From: Candidatus Chryseobacterium colombiense
GTDB taxonomy: Bacteria; Bacteroidota; Bacteroidia; Flavobacteriales; Weeksellaceae
Length of the DNA: 64,000 nt
Assembly: GCA_029203185.1 (NCBI GenBank)
Contig: CP119310.1
Span: forward strand, 248,001 to 312,000
Direction: 5' to 3'
The position numbers and the translations under genes are program-made. The notes below the pieces were generated by a model. It saw nothing but the letters and a program-made list of their open reading frames with translations. It did not search any database and was not told the DNA's origin. Positions 1 through 7,925 of the stretch are shown here, piece by piece. Numbering within the stretch: position 1 is the first letter of the stretch; each line of letters starts with the position of its first letter.

Positions 1-455
1 ACATCTGTGGAAGTTAGATTTATTTTACTCCAGTTAGTTCCGGAAATACCTAAATTCAGTAATGACCATGCTCCGTCTTTCGATGCATATACAGCTGTAC
101 CTGAGCCTGAGCTTGTGCTTCCATATAAGGATTTCCATGTACTGCTAGTAGAATCATAGTAATAATGTCCAGGAGCTGTAACAGCAGCCGTTTTTGTGGT
201 AGGCGTTGTTACTGCGGAAGTGACATATACTATTGTTCCATTTTGATTAGTTCCATACATAGAATCTTTAGCGGCTAATTGATTACCTGTAATTCTTGGA
301 GGAATAAATCCATCCACTTTAGTTAGATCAGTTGGGCTGCCATTTACATCCAACGTTGCTGTGGGAGTAGTCGTATTAATCCCGACGTTTCCTGTCTGTG
401 AATAGCCTGTTGCGAATAAGCCTAAAAAGATCAGGGTGTAGAAATTCTTTTTCAT
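1..455 (-). CDS. Secreted hypothetical protein, 3' end outside window (partial)
   Basis: The reading frame opens at ATG 455-453 and stays open for about 151 codons to the window edge, so the C-terminus is missing. It starts with a signal peptide (MKKNFYTLIFLGLFATGYSQ) followed by TGNVGINTTTPTATLDVNG, a segment seen at the mature N-terminus of many Bacteroidota secreted or surface proteins. The rest is rich in Thr, Ser and Gly (TTPTTKTAAVTAPGHYYYDS and a Ser/Gly linker), as in fibre-like or adhesin-like proteins. The gene at 32753-33940 begins with nearly the same mature N-terminus. Function unknown; export is well supported. Confidence 0.8.
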   Translation of the reverse strand, partial: MKKNFYTLIFLGLFATGYSQTGNVGINTTTPTATLDVNGSPTDLTKVDGFIPPRITGNQLAAKDSMYGTNQNGTIVYVTSAVTTPTTKTAAVTAPGHYYYDSTSSTWKSLYGSTSSGSGTAVYASKDGAWSLLNLGISGTNWSKINLTSTD

Positions 456-790
456 GTTTTTATATTTAATTGTTGTATTCAAGTAATTAGTGATGTAAAT
501 ATAATAAAAATAATGATGGTTTTATAGTTTTTTTAATAGAAATAATCGCTTAAATATTTATTATATTTAATAATTTATTATAATTGTTGAGTTTTTAGTT
601 TTTTATTCTTTTTTATTTGTTTTTTAATTAATTATTCACATTATTTTGATAATTTTTGTTTAAAATTTTAATTCCCTACTAGTGAAATAGTTTTTAAAAG
701 GTATATTTTAATTTTAAATTATTGATATTCAAATGCTTTGTTTTATTTGGGTTAATAATATATCCCTATATGGTGAAAATAACATGAAAA
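456..790. other. AT-rich intergenic stretch between divergent/tandem genes
   Basis: About 335 very AT-rich bases with no open frame that looks coding. It holds the upstream region of the minus-strand secreted protein and one perfect match to the DnaA-box consensus (TTATTCACA at 632-640). I see no second clear box, so an origin is not supported from sequence alone. The other end of the gap is occupied by the inverted repeat at 793-884. Confidence 0.6.
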
Positions 791-792
791 AT

Positions 793-884
793 AAAGCCGT
801 TTCAAAAAGGGATTTCTTCTAGATTCCTTGGTGATTTTGATCTTTAGGATTCCCAGAAAAGTATTTACTTTTTCGAAACAGCCT
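793..884 (-). terminator. Large imperfect stem-loop downstream of the thioesterase (terminator or small mobile remnant)
   Basis: Arms 793-809 and 868-884 are inverted repeats built on GCCGTTTC-AAAAAG and CTTTTTCGAAACAGCC. Read as minus-strand RNA, the two arm mismatches become G-U wobbles, so the stem is continuous apart from one bulged G, and an A/U-rich CUUUAUUUUU tract follows it. That fits a terminator for the thioesterase gene, which stops at 912. The ends also resemble terminal repeats of some Bacteroidota insertion sequences, so a miniature element is an alternative. Confidence 0.5.
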
Positions 885-911
885 CAAATATCTTAGTTAG
901 GGATTCCTTTC

Positions 912-1328
912 TTATTTATTTTGGTTCCAGTTTTTGTTAATAAGATCCATTAAAAATTCAGGACATTTAATGATTTTATTCGTTTCAGCTGATAGGAAGA
1001 ATAGAGTGGTAGAAGCTTCAGTTAATTTTACCTGGTCTTCATTGTAAATTTCATATTCAAATTCTATTCTTACTCCCGGCTTTTTTTTCAGGTAAGTATG
1101 AATTTCTAATTTTTGATCATATAAAGCAGGTTTTAGATACTTAATTTTATACTCAGAAACGGGCAGCCAAATTCCTTGATTTTCAATCTCATTATAAGAC
1201 ATCCCTATACTGCGAAATAATTCGACTCTGCCTAATTCTAGGTACTCTGCATAGTTGCCATAATAGACATATTTCATAGGGTCTGTTTCTCCGTAACGTA
1301 CTCGTATTGAGTGTGTTGTATGTATCAT
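912..1328 (-). CDS. Acyl-CoA thioesterase, YbgC/4-hydroxybenzoyl-CoA thioesterase family
   Basis: Single hotdog-fold domain of about 138 residues. The family signature RYGETDPMKYVYYGNYAEYL near the N-terminus contains the Asp that is catalytic in this family, followed by the long helix (LELGRVELFR). Members hydrolyse acyl-CoA thioesters in the cytoplasm; in other bacteria YbgC sits with tol-pal, but here it is divergent from dnaA. The frame can be extended to an ATG at 1349, but a TATATTTG -7 box ends at 1351, so transcription should begin downstream of that ATG. I therefore place the start at the second Met (MIHTTH, 1328). Substrate not predictable. Confidence 0.88.
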   Translation of the reverse strand: MIHTTHSIRVRYGETDPMKYVYYGNYAEYLELGRVELFRSIGMSYNEIENQGIWLPVSEYKIKYLKPALYDQKLEIHTYLKKKPGVRIEFEYEIYNEDQVKLTEASTTLFFLSAETNKIIKCPEFLMDLINKNWNQNK

Positions 1329-1350
1329 TTTTCGGTCTAAATTATACATA

Positions 1351-1382
1351 CAAATATATTTTTAAATAATCAATACCTGCAA
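1351..1382 (-). promoter_or_regulatory. Promoter of the thioesterase gene
   Basis: Minus-strand TTG (1382-1380), 21-nt spacer, TATATTTG (1358-1351). This matches the Bacteroidota sigma-ABfr consensus TTG-N17-23-TAnnTTTG exactly. It decides the start codon of the downstream gene. Confidence 0.7.
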
Positions 1383-1464
1383 TATTTTTTTTTGAAAATA
1401 AAAAATTGGACCTTTGTCTTCCTTCTAAAAATAATACTAACAAAGAATTAATCAGGGCATAAAT

Positions 1465-2919
1465 ATGGATGAAAATTTAATGATGATATGGCAGAAATGC
1501 CTTCAGTTTATGCGTGATAATCTTAACGCAGCTGAAGATAATTCTGATCTTAAAAAACTGGAAAAATCTTTCGACTTACTGTTTGACAAAGTGCAGCCAA
1601 TTTCTTTGGTTGACAATAATCTTACGTTGATGGTTCCGAGTGATTTTTACAAAGAATATATTGAGGATAATTACCTGTCCCTGCTTTCTGCTGCCCTGAA
1701 GAAAAATATAGGAAAAGGTGTAAAACTTTGGTATTCTGTAATGGAAAATAAGCCGGTTGGTTTAGAAAAGCCTGTTACAATGAATATGAAAGGAAAAACA
1801 GTTCCTACTCCAAAAGTTCAGGAGACTATGCCGCAAGGTTTCTCTTCAAACATAGTTAACCCTTTTGTGGTTCCAGGAATTAAAAAAGTAAATATAGATT
1901 CTAATCTAAAATCGGATTTTTCTTTCGAAAACTATGTAGAAGGGGAAAGTAATAAATTTGCTGCTACAGTGGCGAGGTCTATTGCCAAAAGACCAGGTGC
2001 AACAGCTTTTAACCCGTTGTTTTTATATGGAGGTTATGGAGTTGGAAAAACGCATTTAGGTCAGGCTGTAGGACTTGAAGTAAAAAGCCAGTTTCCAGAT
2101 AAAGTAGTTTTATATCTATCTTCTGAAAAATTTATCCAGCAGTTTATCTCGGCGGCAAAAGCGCATAAACAGACAGAATTTGCGAACTTTTATCAGATGG
2201 TAGATGTACTGATCATCGATGATATTCAGTTCCTGTCAGGAAAATCTGCAACACAGGATAGTTTCTTCCATATTTTTGACTATCTGCATCAGAATGGAAA
2301 ACAGATTATCCTTACTTCAGATAAGGCTCCTGCAGATATTATGGATATTCAGGACAGAATTGTTTCCCGTTTCAAATGGGGACTTTCTGCAGAAATAAAA
2401 TCTCCGGATTTAGAAACCCGTAAGAAAATCATTGAAGACAAATTAAGCAGAGACGGTATCGTTCTTACTGAAGATATGCTTGATTTCCTTGCTGCAGAAG
2501 CAAAGACAAACGTAAGAGAACTTATTGGGGTGATAAATTCGGTAATTGCGTACTCTACAATTTATAAGTCTGACTTAAGTTTAGAATTATTAAAAGATAC
2601 CATCAATAAGATTGCAGCGAACCAGAAGAAAGTGATCAATATTCCTTTCATTCAGGAAGTGGTTTGCGATTATTTTGGAATTAAGAGAGAGCAGCTTTTA
2701 TCTAAAACTAGAAAAAGAGAGATCGCTCTTCCAAGACAATTGGCAATGTATTTCGCTAAAGAATTTACCAATGCTACTTTTACTAAAATTGGTGAGGAAA
2801 TGGGTGGAAAAGACCACTCTACGGTAATGTATGCCTGCGAAACGATAAAAGATGTGTCAAAAATCGATAAGGAAGTTAAAAAATACGTTAAAGAACTTAC
2901 CGAAAGAATCAAGCACTAA
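1465..2919 (+). CDS. dnaA: Chromosomal replication initiator protein DnaA
   Basis: Full-length DnaA of 484 residues. Domain I is at 1-90, a short linker follows, and the AAA+ domain spans about 145-370 with Walker A GGYGVGKT (189-196) and Walker B LIIDD (249-253). The C-terminal helix-turn-helix domain contains the DnaA signature around GGKDHSTVMYACETI. DnaA binds DnaA boxes, melts oriC and loads the helicase. The LMW phosphatase follows 118 nt downstream after a terminator. I found no DnaA-box cluster next to the gene, and in Bacteroidota oriC is not always adjacent to dnaA. Confidence 0.98.
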   Translation: MDENLMMIWQKCLQFMRDNLNAAEDNSDLKKLEKSFDLLFDKVQPISLVDNNLTLMVPSDFYKEYIEDNYLSLLSAALKKNIGKGVKLWYSVMENKPVGLEKPVTMNMKGKTVPTPKVQETMPQGFSSNIVNPFVVPGIKKVNIDSNLKSDFSFENYVEGESNKFAATVARSIAKRPGATAFNPLFLYGGYGVGKTHLGQAVGLEVKSQFPDKVVLYLSSEKFIQQFISAAKAHKQTEFANFYQMVDVLIIDDIQFLSGKSATQDSFFHIFDYLHQNGKQIILTSDKAPADIMDIQDRIVSRFKWGLSAEIKSPDLETRKKIIEDKLSRDGIVLTEDMLDFLAAEAKTNVRELIGVINSVIAYSTIYKSDLSLELLKDTINKIAANQKKVINIPFIQEVVCDYFGIKREQLLSKTRKREIALPRQLAMYFAKEFTNATFTKIGEEMGGKDHSTVMYACETIKDVSKIDKEVKKYVKELTERIKH

Positions 2920-2941
2920 AATAATTTAAATTAAATACAAG

Positions 2942-2974
2942 AGATGAAGAATATGACCTATTCTTCATTTTTTG
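2942..2974 (+). terminator. Rho-independent terminator after dnaA
   Basis: Perfect 9-bp stem ATGAAGAAT / ATTCTTCAT (2944-2952 and 2960-2968) with a 7-nt loop and a T-run ending at 2973. Confidence 0.75.
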
Positions 2975-3037
2975 TTTAGTTTTGCCTAATTAAAGTTTTT
3001 CTCATCACTAATTCTTTTAATTTCTAAATAAATATAC

Positions 3038-3484
3038 ATGAAAATACTAATGGTATGTTTGGGAAATATATGCAGAAGTCCTTTGGCAGAAGGAATTATG
3101 AAAACCAAGCTTCCTGACAGCTTTATAGTGGATTCTGCGGGTACAATTTCCATGCACGAAGGAGAGCATCCGGATAAAAGAACTATAAAAACAGCAGCAA
3201 ACCATAAGATAGATATTTCAAAACAGCGCTCAAGACCTATTACAATCCTGGATTTTGAAAATTTTGATAAAATCTATTGTATGGATGCTAATGTATTAGC
3301 GGATGTGGTCTCAAAGGCTAAAAACGAAGAACAAAGACAAAAAATATCCTTATTTTTAGAAGCGGCAGGAGATCATAACCATACAGAAGTTCCCGATCCG
3401 TATTGGGGAGATATGAAAGATTTCGAAGAGGTTTTTCAGTTATTAGAGAAAGGCTGCAATAAGATTGCAGAGAATTTGCTTTAA
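3038..3484 (+). CDS. Low-molecular-weight protein-tyrosine phosphatase
   Basis: 148 residues, the usual length for this family. The phosphate-binding loop C(X)5R-S is at the extreme N-terminus (CLGNICRS, Cys7 nucleophile, Arg13), and the general-acid motif DPYWGD is at Asp120. These cytoplasmic enzymes dephosphorylate tyrosine residues or arsenate-like oxyanions; in Bacteroidota and other bacteria some control exopolysaccharide tyrosine kinases, but no such kinase lies here. The next gene starts 40 nt after the stop, so the two may be co-transcribed. Confidence 0.95.
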   Translation: MKILMVCLGNICRSPLAEGIMKTKLPDSFIVDSAGTISMHEGEHPDKRTIKTAANHKIDISKQRSRPITILDFENFDKIYCMDANVLADVVSKAKNEEQRQKISLFLEAAGDHNHTEVPDPYWGDMKDFEEVFQLLEKGCNKIAENLL

Positions 3485-3524
3485 AATCGTAATTTATAGA
3501 TCAACATTACAATAATTCAATAGT

Positions 3525-4223
3525 ATGCTTGTTTTACTTCCCGCTTATCTTTCAGAAAATACATCTATCACACATTTTTCACCTGTGATCAAAGAATACA
3601 TCATGCAGACCGATTACTTCTTCGTAGAAAATGAAAAAACGGCAAGAAAAGTTGTCAAATTTTTTGCTCCTGAGAAAAAACAGTCTGATTTAAAACTTTT
3701 TCTTTTAGATAAATACACAGAAAATGCAGATATTAAAGAAGCACAACAATTAATGCTGAAAGGTCGGGATTTTGGATTGCTTTCAGAAGCAGGACTTCCC
3801 TGTATTGCAGATCCTGGAAATTTAATGGTGAAGTGGTGTCATGAGAAAAATATCAGAGTAATCCCGATTTCTGGACCCTCATCCATTATTTTAGCCCTTA
3901 TTTCAAGTGGTTTTAATGGGCAGGAGTTTACATTTAACGGATACCTTCCAATCGATAAAAGCGAAAAGAAAAAACAGATTTTACACCTGGAAAGTTTAGT
4001 TCAAAAAACAGGATATTCCCAAATTTTTATGGAAACTCCTTACAGGAATAATCAGCTTTTTGAAGATCTGACGAAGTTTTTATCACCTAATACAAAGTTG
4101 TGTATTGCTGCCAATATTAATGATCCCGAGCTAGAATTTATCAAGACAAAAACTATTAAAGACTGGCAAAAACAAAAACCGGAACTTCATAAAATTCCTG
4201 CTGTATTTGTTTTAGGTAAATAA
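3525..4223 (+). CDS. SAM-dependent methyltransferase, RsmI-like tetrapyrrole-methylase fold
   Basis: 232 residues. Residues 85-100 (LLSEAGLPCIADPGNL) correspond to the AG-P-SDPG motif of RsmI (16S rRNA C1402 ribose methyltransferase), followed by ISGPSSIILALISSGF, which matches the GPSA motif, and FNGYLP, which matches the conserved F-GFLP. The N-terminal glycine-rich strand of canonical RsmI (VATPIGNLxD) is replaced by LLPAYLSENT, so this is a divergent paralogue rather than clear RsmI. Target could be rRNA but is not established. It probably shares a transcript with the phosphatase upstream and ends at a dispersed inverted repeat. Confidence 0.82.
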   Translation: MLVLLPAYLSENTSITHFSPVIKEYIMQTDYFFVENEKTARKVVKFFAPEKKQSDLKLFLLDKYTENADIKEAQQLMLKGRDFGLLSEAGLPCIADPGNLMVKWCHEKNIRVIPISGPSSIILALISSGFNGQEFTFNGYLPIDKSEKKKQILHLESLVQKTGYSQIFMETPYRNNQLFEDLTKFLSPNTKLCIAANINDPELEFIKTKTIKDWQKQKPELHKIPAVFVLGK

Positions 4224-4239
4224 TACAGAAAAGTTTAAC

Positions 4240-4314
4240 TGTCATTCTGACGAAGGAAGAATCTCAAGTGTAATTAAAGATTCTTCATTACGCTTTGCTT
4301 CATTCAGAATGACA
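4240..4314. repeat. Dispersed inverted repeat, copy 1 (GTCATTCTGACG family)
   Basis: The left arm 4240-4264 begins TGTCATTCTGACGAAGG and the right side ends TTCAGAATGACA at 4314. The same sequence recurs at 46074-46136 (nearly perfect palindrome) and 55345-55371 (left arm only). It lies between convergent genes, where it can form a hairpin and probably serves as a bidirectional terminator. Confidence 0.7.
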
Positions 4315-4358
4315 AACTAAACTGAGGATAGTTTATTGCAGGTTAATAAAAACAGATA

Positions 4359-5234
4359 TTATTTCTTCTTTCTGCTTTTCCATTTTCTCCAAAGGAAAAT
4401 AAAAACAGGTATCAATAAAAAGAATGGCCAAAGCGAAATAATTCCTAAGACAAAAGCAACAAAGCTATTCCAACCTTCCGTAACAGAATCTCCAAAACGG
4501 CTTCCAAAACCAATTTTTGATGTCGCGGAGCTTCTTATTTTTTCCTTGTATAAATTTAGGTTTAATGTACTGTAATTTACCCGGTCGTCAATAAAACGTA
4601 ATCTGCCTTCTGATACATCGATCTCATCTTCAAGTTCCCGTATTTTTTCCTGAATTTCCAGCATATCTTTTGTGGTCGCCGCATTTTTCAGCATATCGCG
4701 GTACTTTTCAAGGTAAATTTTTTTGTTGGCTAATTTTATGGAAACATCGGTATATTCTTCTGTTACATCATTTGAAGATATATTTTTAGATAAAACAGAA
4801 CCCACGCCGTTGGAAAAAGAATTTACAAGGATGTCAAAGTTTTTATGGGGAACTCTGATGGTAATGTATAAATTTTCATCTATATCTGTATTCTGAAACT
4901 CTTCCTTTTGAATATATGCCTGATTGTTTTTTATAATCTCATTGATCTGATCCTGCGATTTCTTAATATCTCCGACCTGGATTCTCATATCTCCATTTTT
5001 AATAATTTTCTTGGAAATAGTATCAATTCTTTGGGTTGAAGATGAAGTTTTGTTTTCTGAAGCAGCTTTCTCTGATGGATGAGATGCATATGACGCAACA
5101 GTGCTAACTGCAGCTACTTTATCTTCCTGTAGAACCTCAGATAAGTCAGCATGAACTTCTTCTTTAGCAATATTTTCAGATCTTTTACAGCCGATAATAA
5201 GTAAACAAAATAATAAGATAGATAATTTTTTCAT
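4359..5234 (-). CDS. DUF4349 domain lipoprotein with C-terminal membrane anchor
   Basis: The frame extends to an ATG at 5267, but the second Met (5234) starts an ideal lipoprotein signal MKKLSILLFCLLIIGC-K, so I use that start. A low-complexity linker rich in Ser, Ala and Glu follows. The DUF4349 region begins near IIKNGDMRIQVGDIKKSQDQ, includes a predicted coiled coil (MLEIQEKIRELEDEIDVSEG), and is followed by a C-terminal transmembrane segment (FLLIPVFIFLW) and a basic tail. Role unknown; the family is envelope-associated. The gene is monocistronic and converges with the RsmI-like gene. Confidence 0.85.
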   Translation of the reverse strand: MKKLSILLFCLLIIGCKRSENIAKEEVHADLSEVLQEDKVAAVSTVASYASHPSEKAASENKTSSSTQRIDTISKKIIKNGDMRIQVGDIKKSQDQINEIIKNNQAYIQKEEFQNTDIDENLYITIRVPHKNFDILVNSFSNGVGSVLSKNISSNDVTEEYTDVSIKLANKKIYLEKYRDMLKNAATTKDMLEIQEKIRELEDEIDVSEGRLRFIDDRVNYSTLNLNLYKEKIRSSATSKIGFGSRFGDSVTEGWNSFVAFVLGIISLWPFFLLIPVFIFLWRKWKSRKKK

Positions 5235-5380
5235 ACATAAAGTTTGGATATTTTTATCAAAAAGCATGCGAAAAATTAATTTTTATTTCAATTTTTTAAT
5301 AATTTCCTAAAATTGATGTGATTTCTCATTGTTAGAGCGATCAAATACTTAAAATTGAATTTATTTTATATTTTTATTGA

Positions 5381-6448
5381 ATGAAAAAGCATCTTTTAGC
5401 CATTATATGTTCTCCGTTTTTACTCTATGCTCAGGAAGTTCCGAAACTGACCAATGAAATGGCGATCAAATTATCCGAAAAACCGCTTCACTGTATCAAT
5501 CAGGAGTATCCGAATAAAACCGCCCATATTATTAATAATGCTGGTGAAGTTACTTTGAGTCCAAAAGATCTGCATCCGAGCTTTTACGGGTGTTTTGACT
5601 GGCATAGCTCTGTTCATGGACATTGGATGCTGGTTCGTTTGTTAAAAACAAAACCGGATTTATCCATTACAAAAGACATTGAAAACCTTCTTGATAATTC
5701 CTTCAAAAAAGAGAACCTTCAGACAGAGGCGGATTATTTTACAAAATATGAATTAACCGCAACTTTTGAAAGAACATACGGTTGGGCTTGGTTACTGAAG
5801 TTGGATGAAGAATTGGCAACTTGGAATCATCCAAAAGCCAAAATCTGGCACCAGAATTTAAAACCTTTAACGGATAAGATTTTGAGCTCTTGGAAAACTT
5901 TTTTACCTAAACAGACCTATCCAAACAGAACAGGAGTCCATCCTAATACAGCATTTGCCATGGTCTTTGCTTTGGATTGGGCAAGAGCGACAGGTGATAA
6001 AACTTTCGAGAGTCAACTGATAGAAAAAGCAAAATATTTTTATTTAAATAATACAAAAACTCCAGCTTATCTTGAACCGGATGGATCGGATTTCTTTTCG
6101 CCGAGTTTAGAAATTGCAGATTTGATGAGAAGAGTTCTGCCTCAAAACGAATTTGTAAAGTGGCTCAATACATTCTACGAAAAACGAAGCCTTGAGAATA
6201 TTGAAAAAATTCCTGTAGTAAGTGATCTGAGTGACTATCAAACCGTGCATTTAGTAGGGCTGTCTTTTTCAAAAGCATGGTGTATGAAAGGAATTGCAAA
6301 ATCTCTTCCGGATAATCATCCATTGAAAAAAGAATTTCAAAAAACAGCCAACATATTTTTAAAGAATGGACTTCCGCTACTTTTCCAGGGGAATTACGGC
6401 GGCGATCATTGGCTGGCAAGTTTTGCAGTCTATGCTTTAGAAGATTAA
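5381..6448 (+). CDS. DUF2891 domain protein, secreted
   Basis: 355 residues with a signal peptide (MKKHLLAIICSPFLLYAQ). The family hallmark HPSFYGCFDWHSSVHGHWM lies at about residues 67-85, and the C-terminus carries GGDHWLASFAVYAL. The repeated helices and Trp/His-rich pockets look like an alpha/alpha toroid similar to glycoside-processing proteins, but no activity is established for DUF2891. The stop codon overlaps that of the convergent Mpo1-like gene by 2-4 nt, leaving no room for a separate terminator. Confidence 0.85.
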   Translation: MKKHLLAIICSPFLLYAQEVPKLTNEMAIKLSEKPLHCINQEYPNKTAHIINNAGEVTLSPKDLHPSFYGCFDWHSSVHGHWMLVRLLKTKPDLSITKDIENLLDNSFKKENLQTEADYFTKYELTATFERTYGWAWLLKLDEELATWNHPKAKIWHQNLKPLTDKILSSWKTFLPKQTYPNRTGVHPNTAFAMVFALDWARATGDKTFESQLIEKAKYFYLNNTKTPAYLEPDGSDFFSPSLEIADLMRRVLPQNEFVKWLNTFYEKRSLENIEKIPVVSDLSDYQTVHLVGLSFSKAWCMKGIAKSLPDNHPLKKEFQKTANIFLKNGLPLLFQGNYGGDHWLASFAVYALED

Positions 6449-6918
6449 TACCTTATTCCAAGCTTTTTAAGAATAAAGCTTAATAACCAGATCGGACCAA
6501 TCAGAAGGAATTGTAAATCTTTCAGAAAAGACGGTTTTTTGCCTTCAATTTTATGTCCTACAAATTGTAAAATCCAGGTGATGATAAATACGGCCAGGTA
6601 AAACATCCATGATTTTGCTCCGAAGGTGACGTTGGCTAAAGAAACAAAATGTTCCATTAAAAGCATTACAAAAATCATGATGAGTGCAATTCTCCATGAT
6701 AATCTGAAATAGAAAATAGTTACAAGAACCAGAGCGATGAAGCTTGCAATGCTTAGAAAACCAAAATATTTCAGGTACATATTGGGAGTAGGGATATAGG
6801 AAATAAACCCTAAAATAGTCCAGAAGATCAAGGGAACACAGATCCAATGAATCAGTTTGTTAGTAGAGTTTCTGTGGCTATCGCCATATTCGGCAAGTAG
6901 CAAATCAATCTTTCTCAT
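6445..6918 (-). CDS. Mpo1-like (DUF962) integral membrane protein
   Basis: 157 residues with about four hydrophobic helices. Conserved His residues fall in the family pattern: DSHRN near residue 15, LIHWICVPLIFW near 24, MEHFVS, and VGHKIEGKKPSF near the C-terminus. The eukaryotic relative Mpo1 is an iron-dependent dioxygenase that shortens 2-hydroxy fatty acids. By analogy this protein may act on 2-hydroxy fatty acids, which flavobacteria do make, but that is inference. It is divergent from the AraC gene, with 72 nt between starts. Confidence 0.82.
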   Translation of the reverse strand: MRKIDLLLAEYGDSHRNSTNKLIHWICVPLIFWTILGFISYIPTPNMYLKYFGFLSIASFIALVLVTIFYFRLSWRIALIMIFVMLLMEHFVSLANVTFGAKSWMFYLAVFIITWILQFVGHKIEGKKPSFLKDLQFLLIGPIWLLSFILKKLGIRY

Positions 6919-6955
6919 ATCAGGCTATTTTGTAAAATACTAAAATAATAAATTT

Positions 6956-6986
6956 TTGCAATCGCTCAAGACTTTGCTTACATTTG
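6956..6986 (+). promoter_or_regulatory. Promoter of the AraC-family regulator
   Basis: TTG (6956-6958), 20-nt spacer, TACATTTG (6979-6986). The box ends only 4 nt before ATG 6991, so the mRNA is predicted to be leaderless or nearly so. Confidence 0.7.
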
Positions 6987-6990
6987 TGTT

Positions 6991-7836
6991 ATGTCTGCCT
7001 TAGAAAAATTCGGAGTTGATATTTTTACACAACATAATATATTCGAGAGAATTGCTGTCGATAAACCTTTCCGACCTGAAAATCCGGCATTCATTTTCAT
7101 TAAAACAGGTACCATAAAGCTGAAGCAGCATTTTCGTGATTTGGAGCTTTCTGCGAATATGTTTATGGTAACAGATCCGCAAACAATTTACGAAGTAGTT
7201 TCAGTGAGTGATGATTTTCAGTCGAGAATGGTTTCCTATAAACGTGAATTTATTTCGGCTTTATCACTAAAGTTCAATAGATTAATAACCTACCGTTACT
7301 TCAGGCAGCAAATGAATATCGGTGTTCCTTTTCATCAGGATGAAATGGATGTGATTTGGAAAAGTGTGAATTTTCTTAAATACATCCTTGATTCGGAAAC
7401 GGAAATGATGTACAAAAAAGAAATGGTGGAACACCTTTTTTCTGTTTTCTGTTATCAGATGGCGGGAATTATTTCCAAAGAAGACAACAGTTCGATGAAC
7501 CAGATGTCAAGGCAGGAGGAAATTGTTTTTGTATTTCTGACCGACCTCGCGGAACATCATCTTACGGAACGGTCGGTTGAATTTTATGCCGAACGTCAGT
7601 CGATTACAACCAGACATCTTTCATCAGTTATCAAGTCCATTACAGGAAAGTCTGCAAGTCAAATTATTGCTTTAGTTGTAATTAATGAGGCTAAAGTGCT
7701 TTTAAACTCTTCAAATAAAACAGTTTCGGAGATTTCTTCAATTCTTGGATTTAGCGATCAGTACTCGTTTTCTCATTTTTTTAAGAAACATTTAGGCGAA
7801 AGTCCAACCCAATACAGGTATCAGTTCGAGAATTAA
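6991..7836 (+). CDS. AraC-family transcriptional regulator
   Basis: 281 residues. The N-terminal half (1-140) looks like a cupin-type sensor (FIFIKTGTIKLKQH). The C-terminal 90 residues carry the double helix-turn-helix, with the AraC signature ending in VSEISSILGFSDQYSFSHFFKKHLGESPTQYR. It sits 89 nt upstream of the tolC-hlyD-MFS efflux genes in the same direction, so it most likely controls them in response to a compound those pumps export. The start follows a promoter at only 4 nt, and no other Met lies near the N-terminus. Confidence 0.93.
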   Translation: MSALEKFGVDIFTQHNIFERIAVDKPFRPENPAFIFIKTGTIKLKQHFRDLELSANMFMVTDPQTIYEVVSVSDDFQSRMVSYKREFISALSLKFNRLITYRYFRQQMNIGVPFHQDEMDVIWKSVNFLKYILDSETEMMYKKEMVEHLFSVFCYQMAGIISKEDNSSMNQMSRQEEIVFVFLTDLAEHHLTERSVEFYAERQSITTRHLSSVIKSITGKSASQIIALVVINEAKVLLNSSNKTVSEISSILGFSDQYSFSHFFKKHLGESPTQYRYQFEN

Positions 7837-7866
7837 AATCTTACATTTGAACATCTTTTTCCAATT

Positions 7867-7905
7867 CTCAAACATTTGTTTGAGTTTTTGAACGCCATAA
7901 CTTTG
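7867..7905 (+). promoter_or_regulatory. Efflux-operon promoter with overlapping palindromic operator
   Basis: TAACTTTG at 7898-7905 is the -7 box, with a TTG at 7876-7878 giving a 19-nt spacer. A perfect palindrome with 7-bp arms and 4-nt centre (CTCAAAC-ATTT-GTTTGAG, 7867-7884) covers the -33 element. That is the position expected for an operator, and the AraC-type regulator encoded just upstream is a natural candidate, although AraC proteins more often bind direct repeats. Confidence 0.6.
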
Positions 7906-7925
7906 TATTCGTAAAACAAGGTAAA

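Noticed and set aside
4336..4575. Plus-strand 79-codon frame opposite the DUF4349 gene
   Set aside because: Reverse of the transmembrane/basic tail of the lipoprotein gene.
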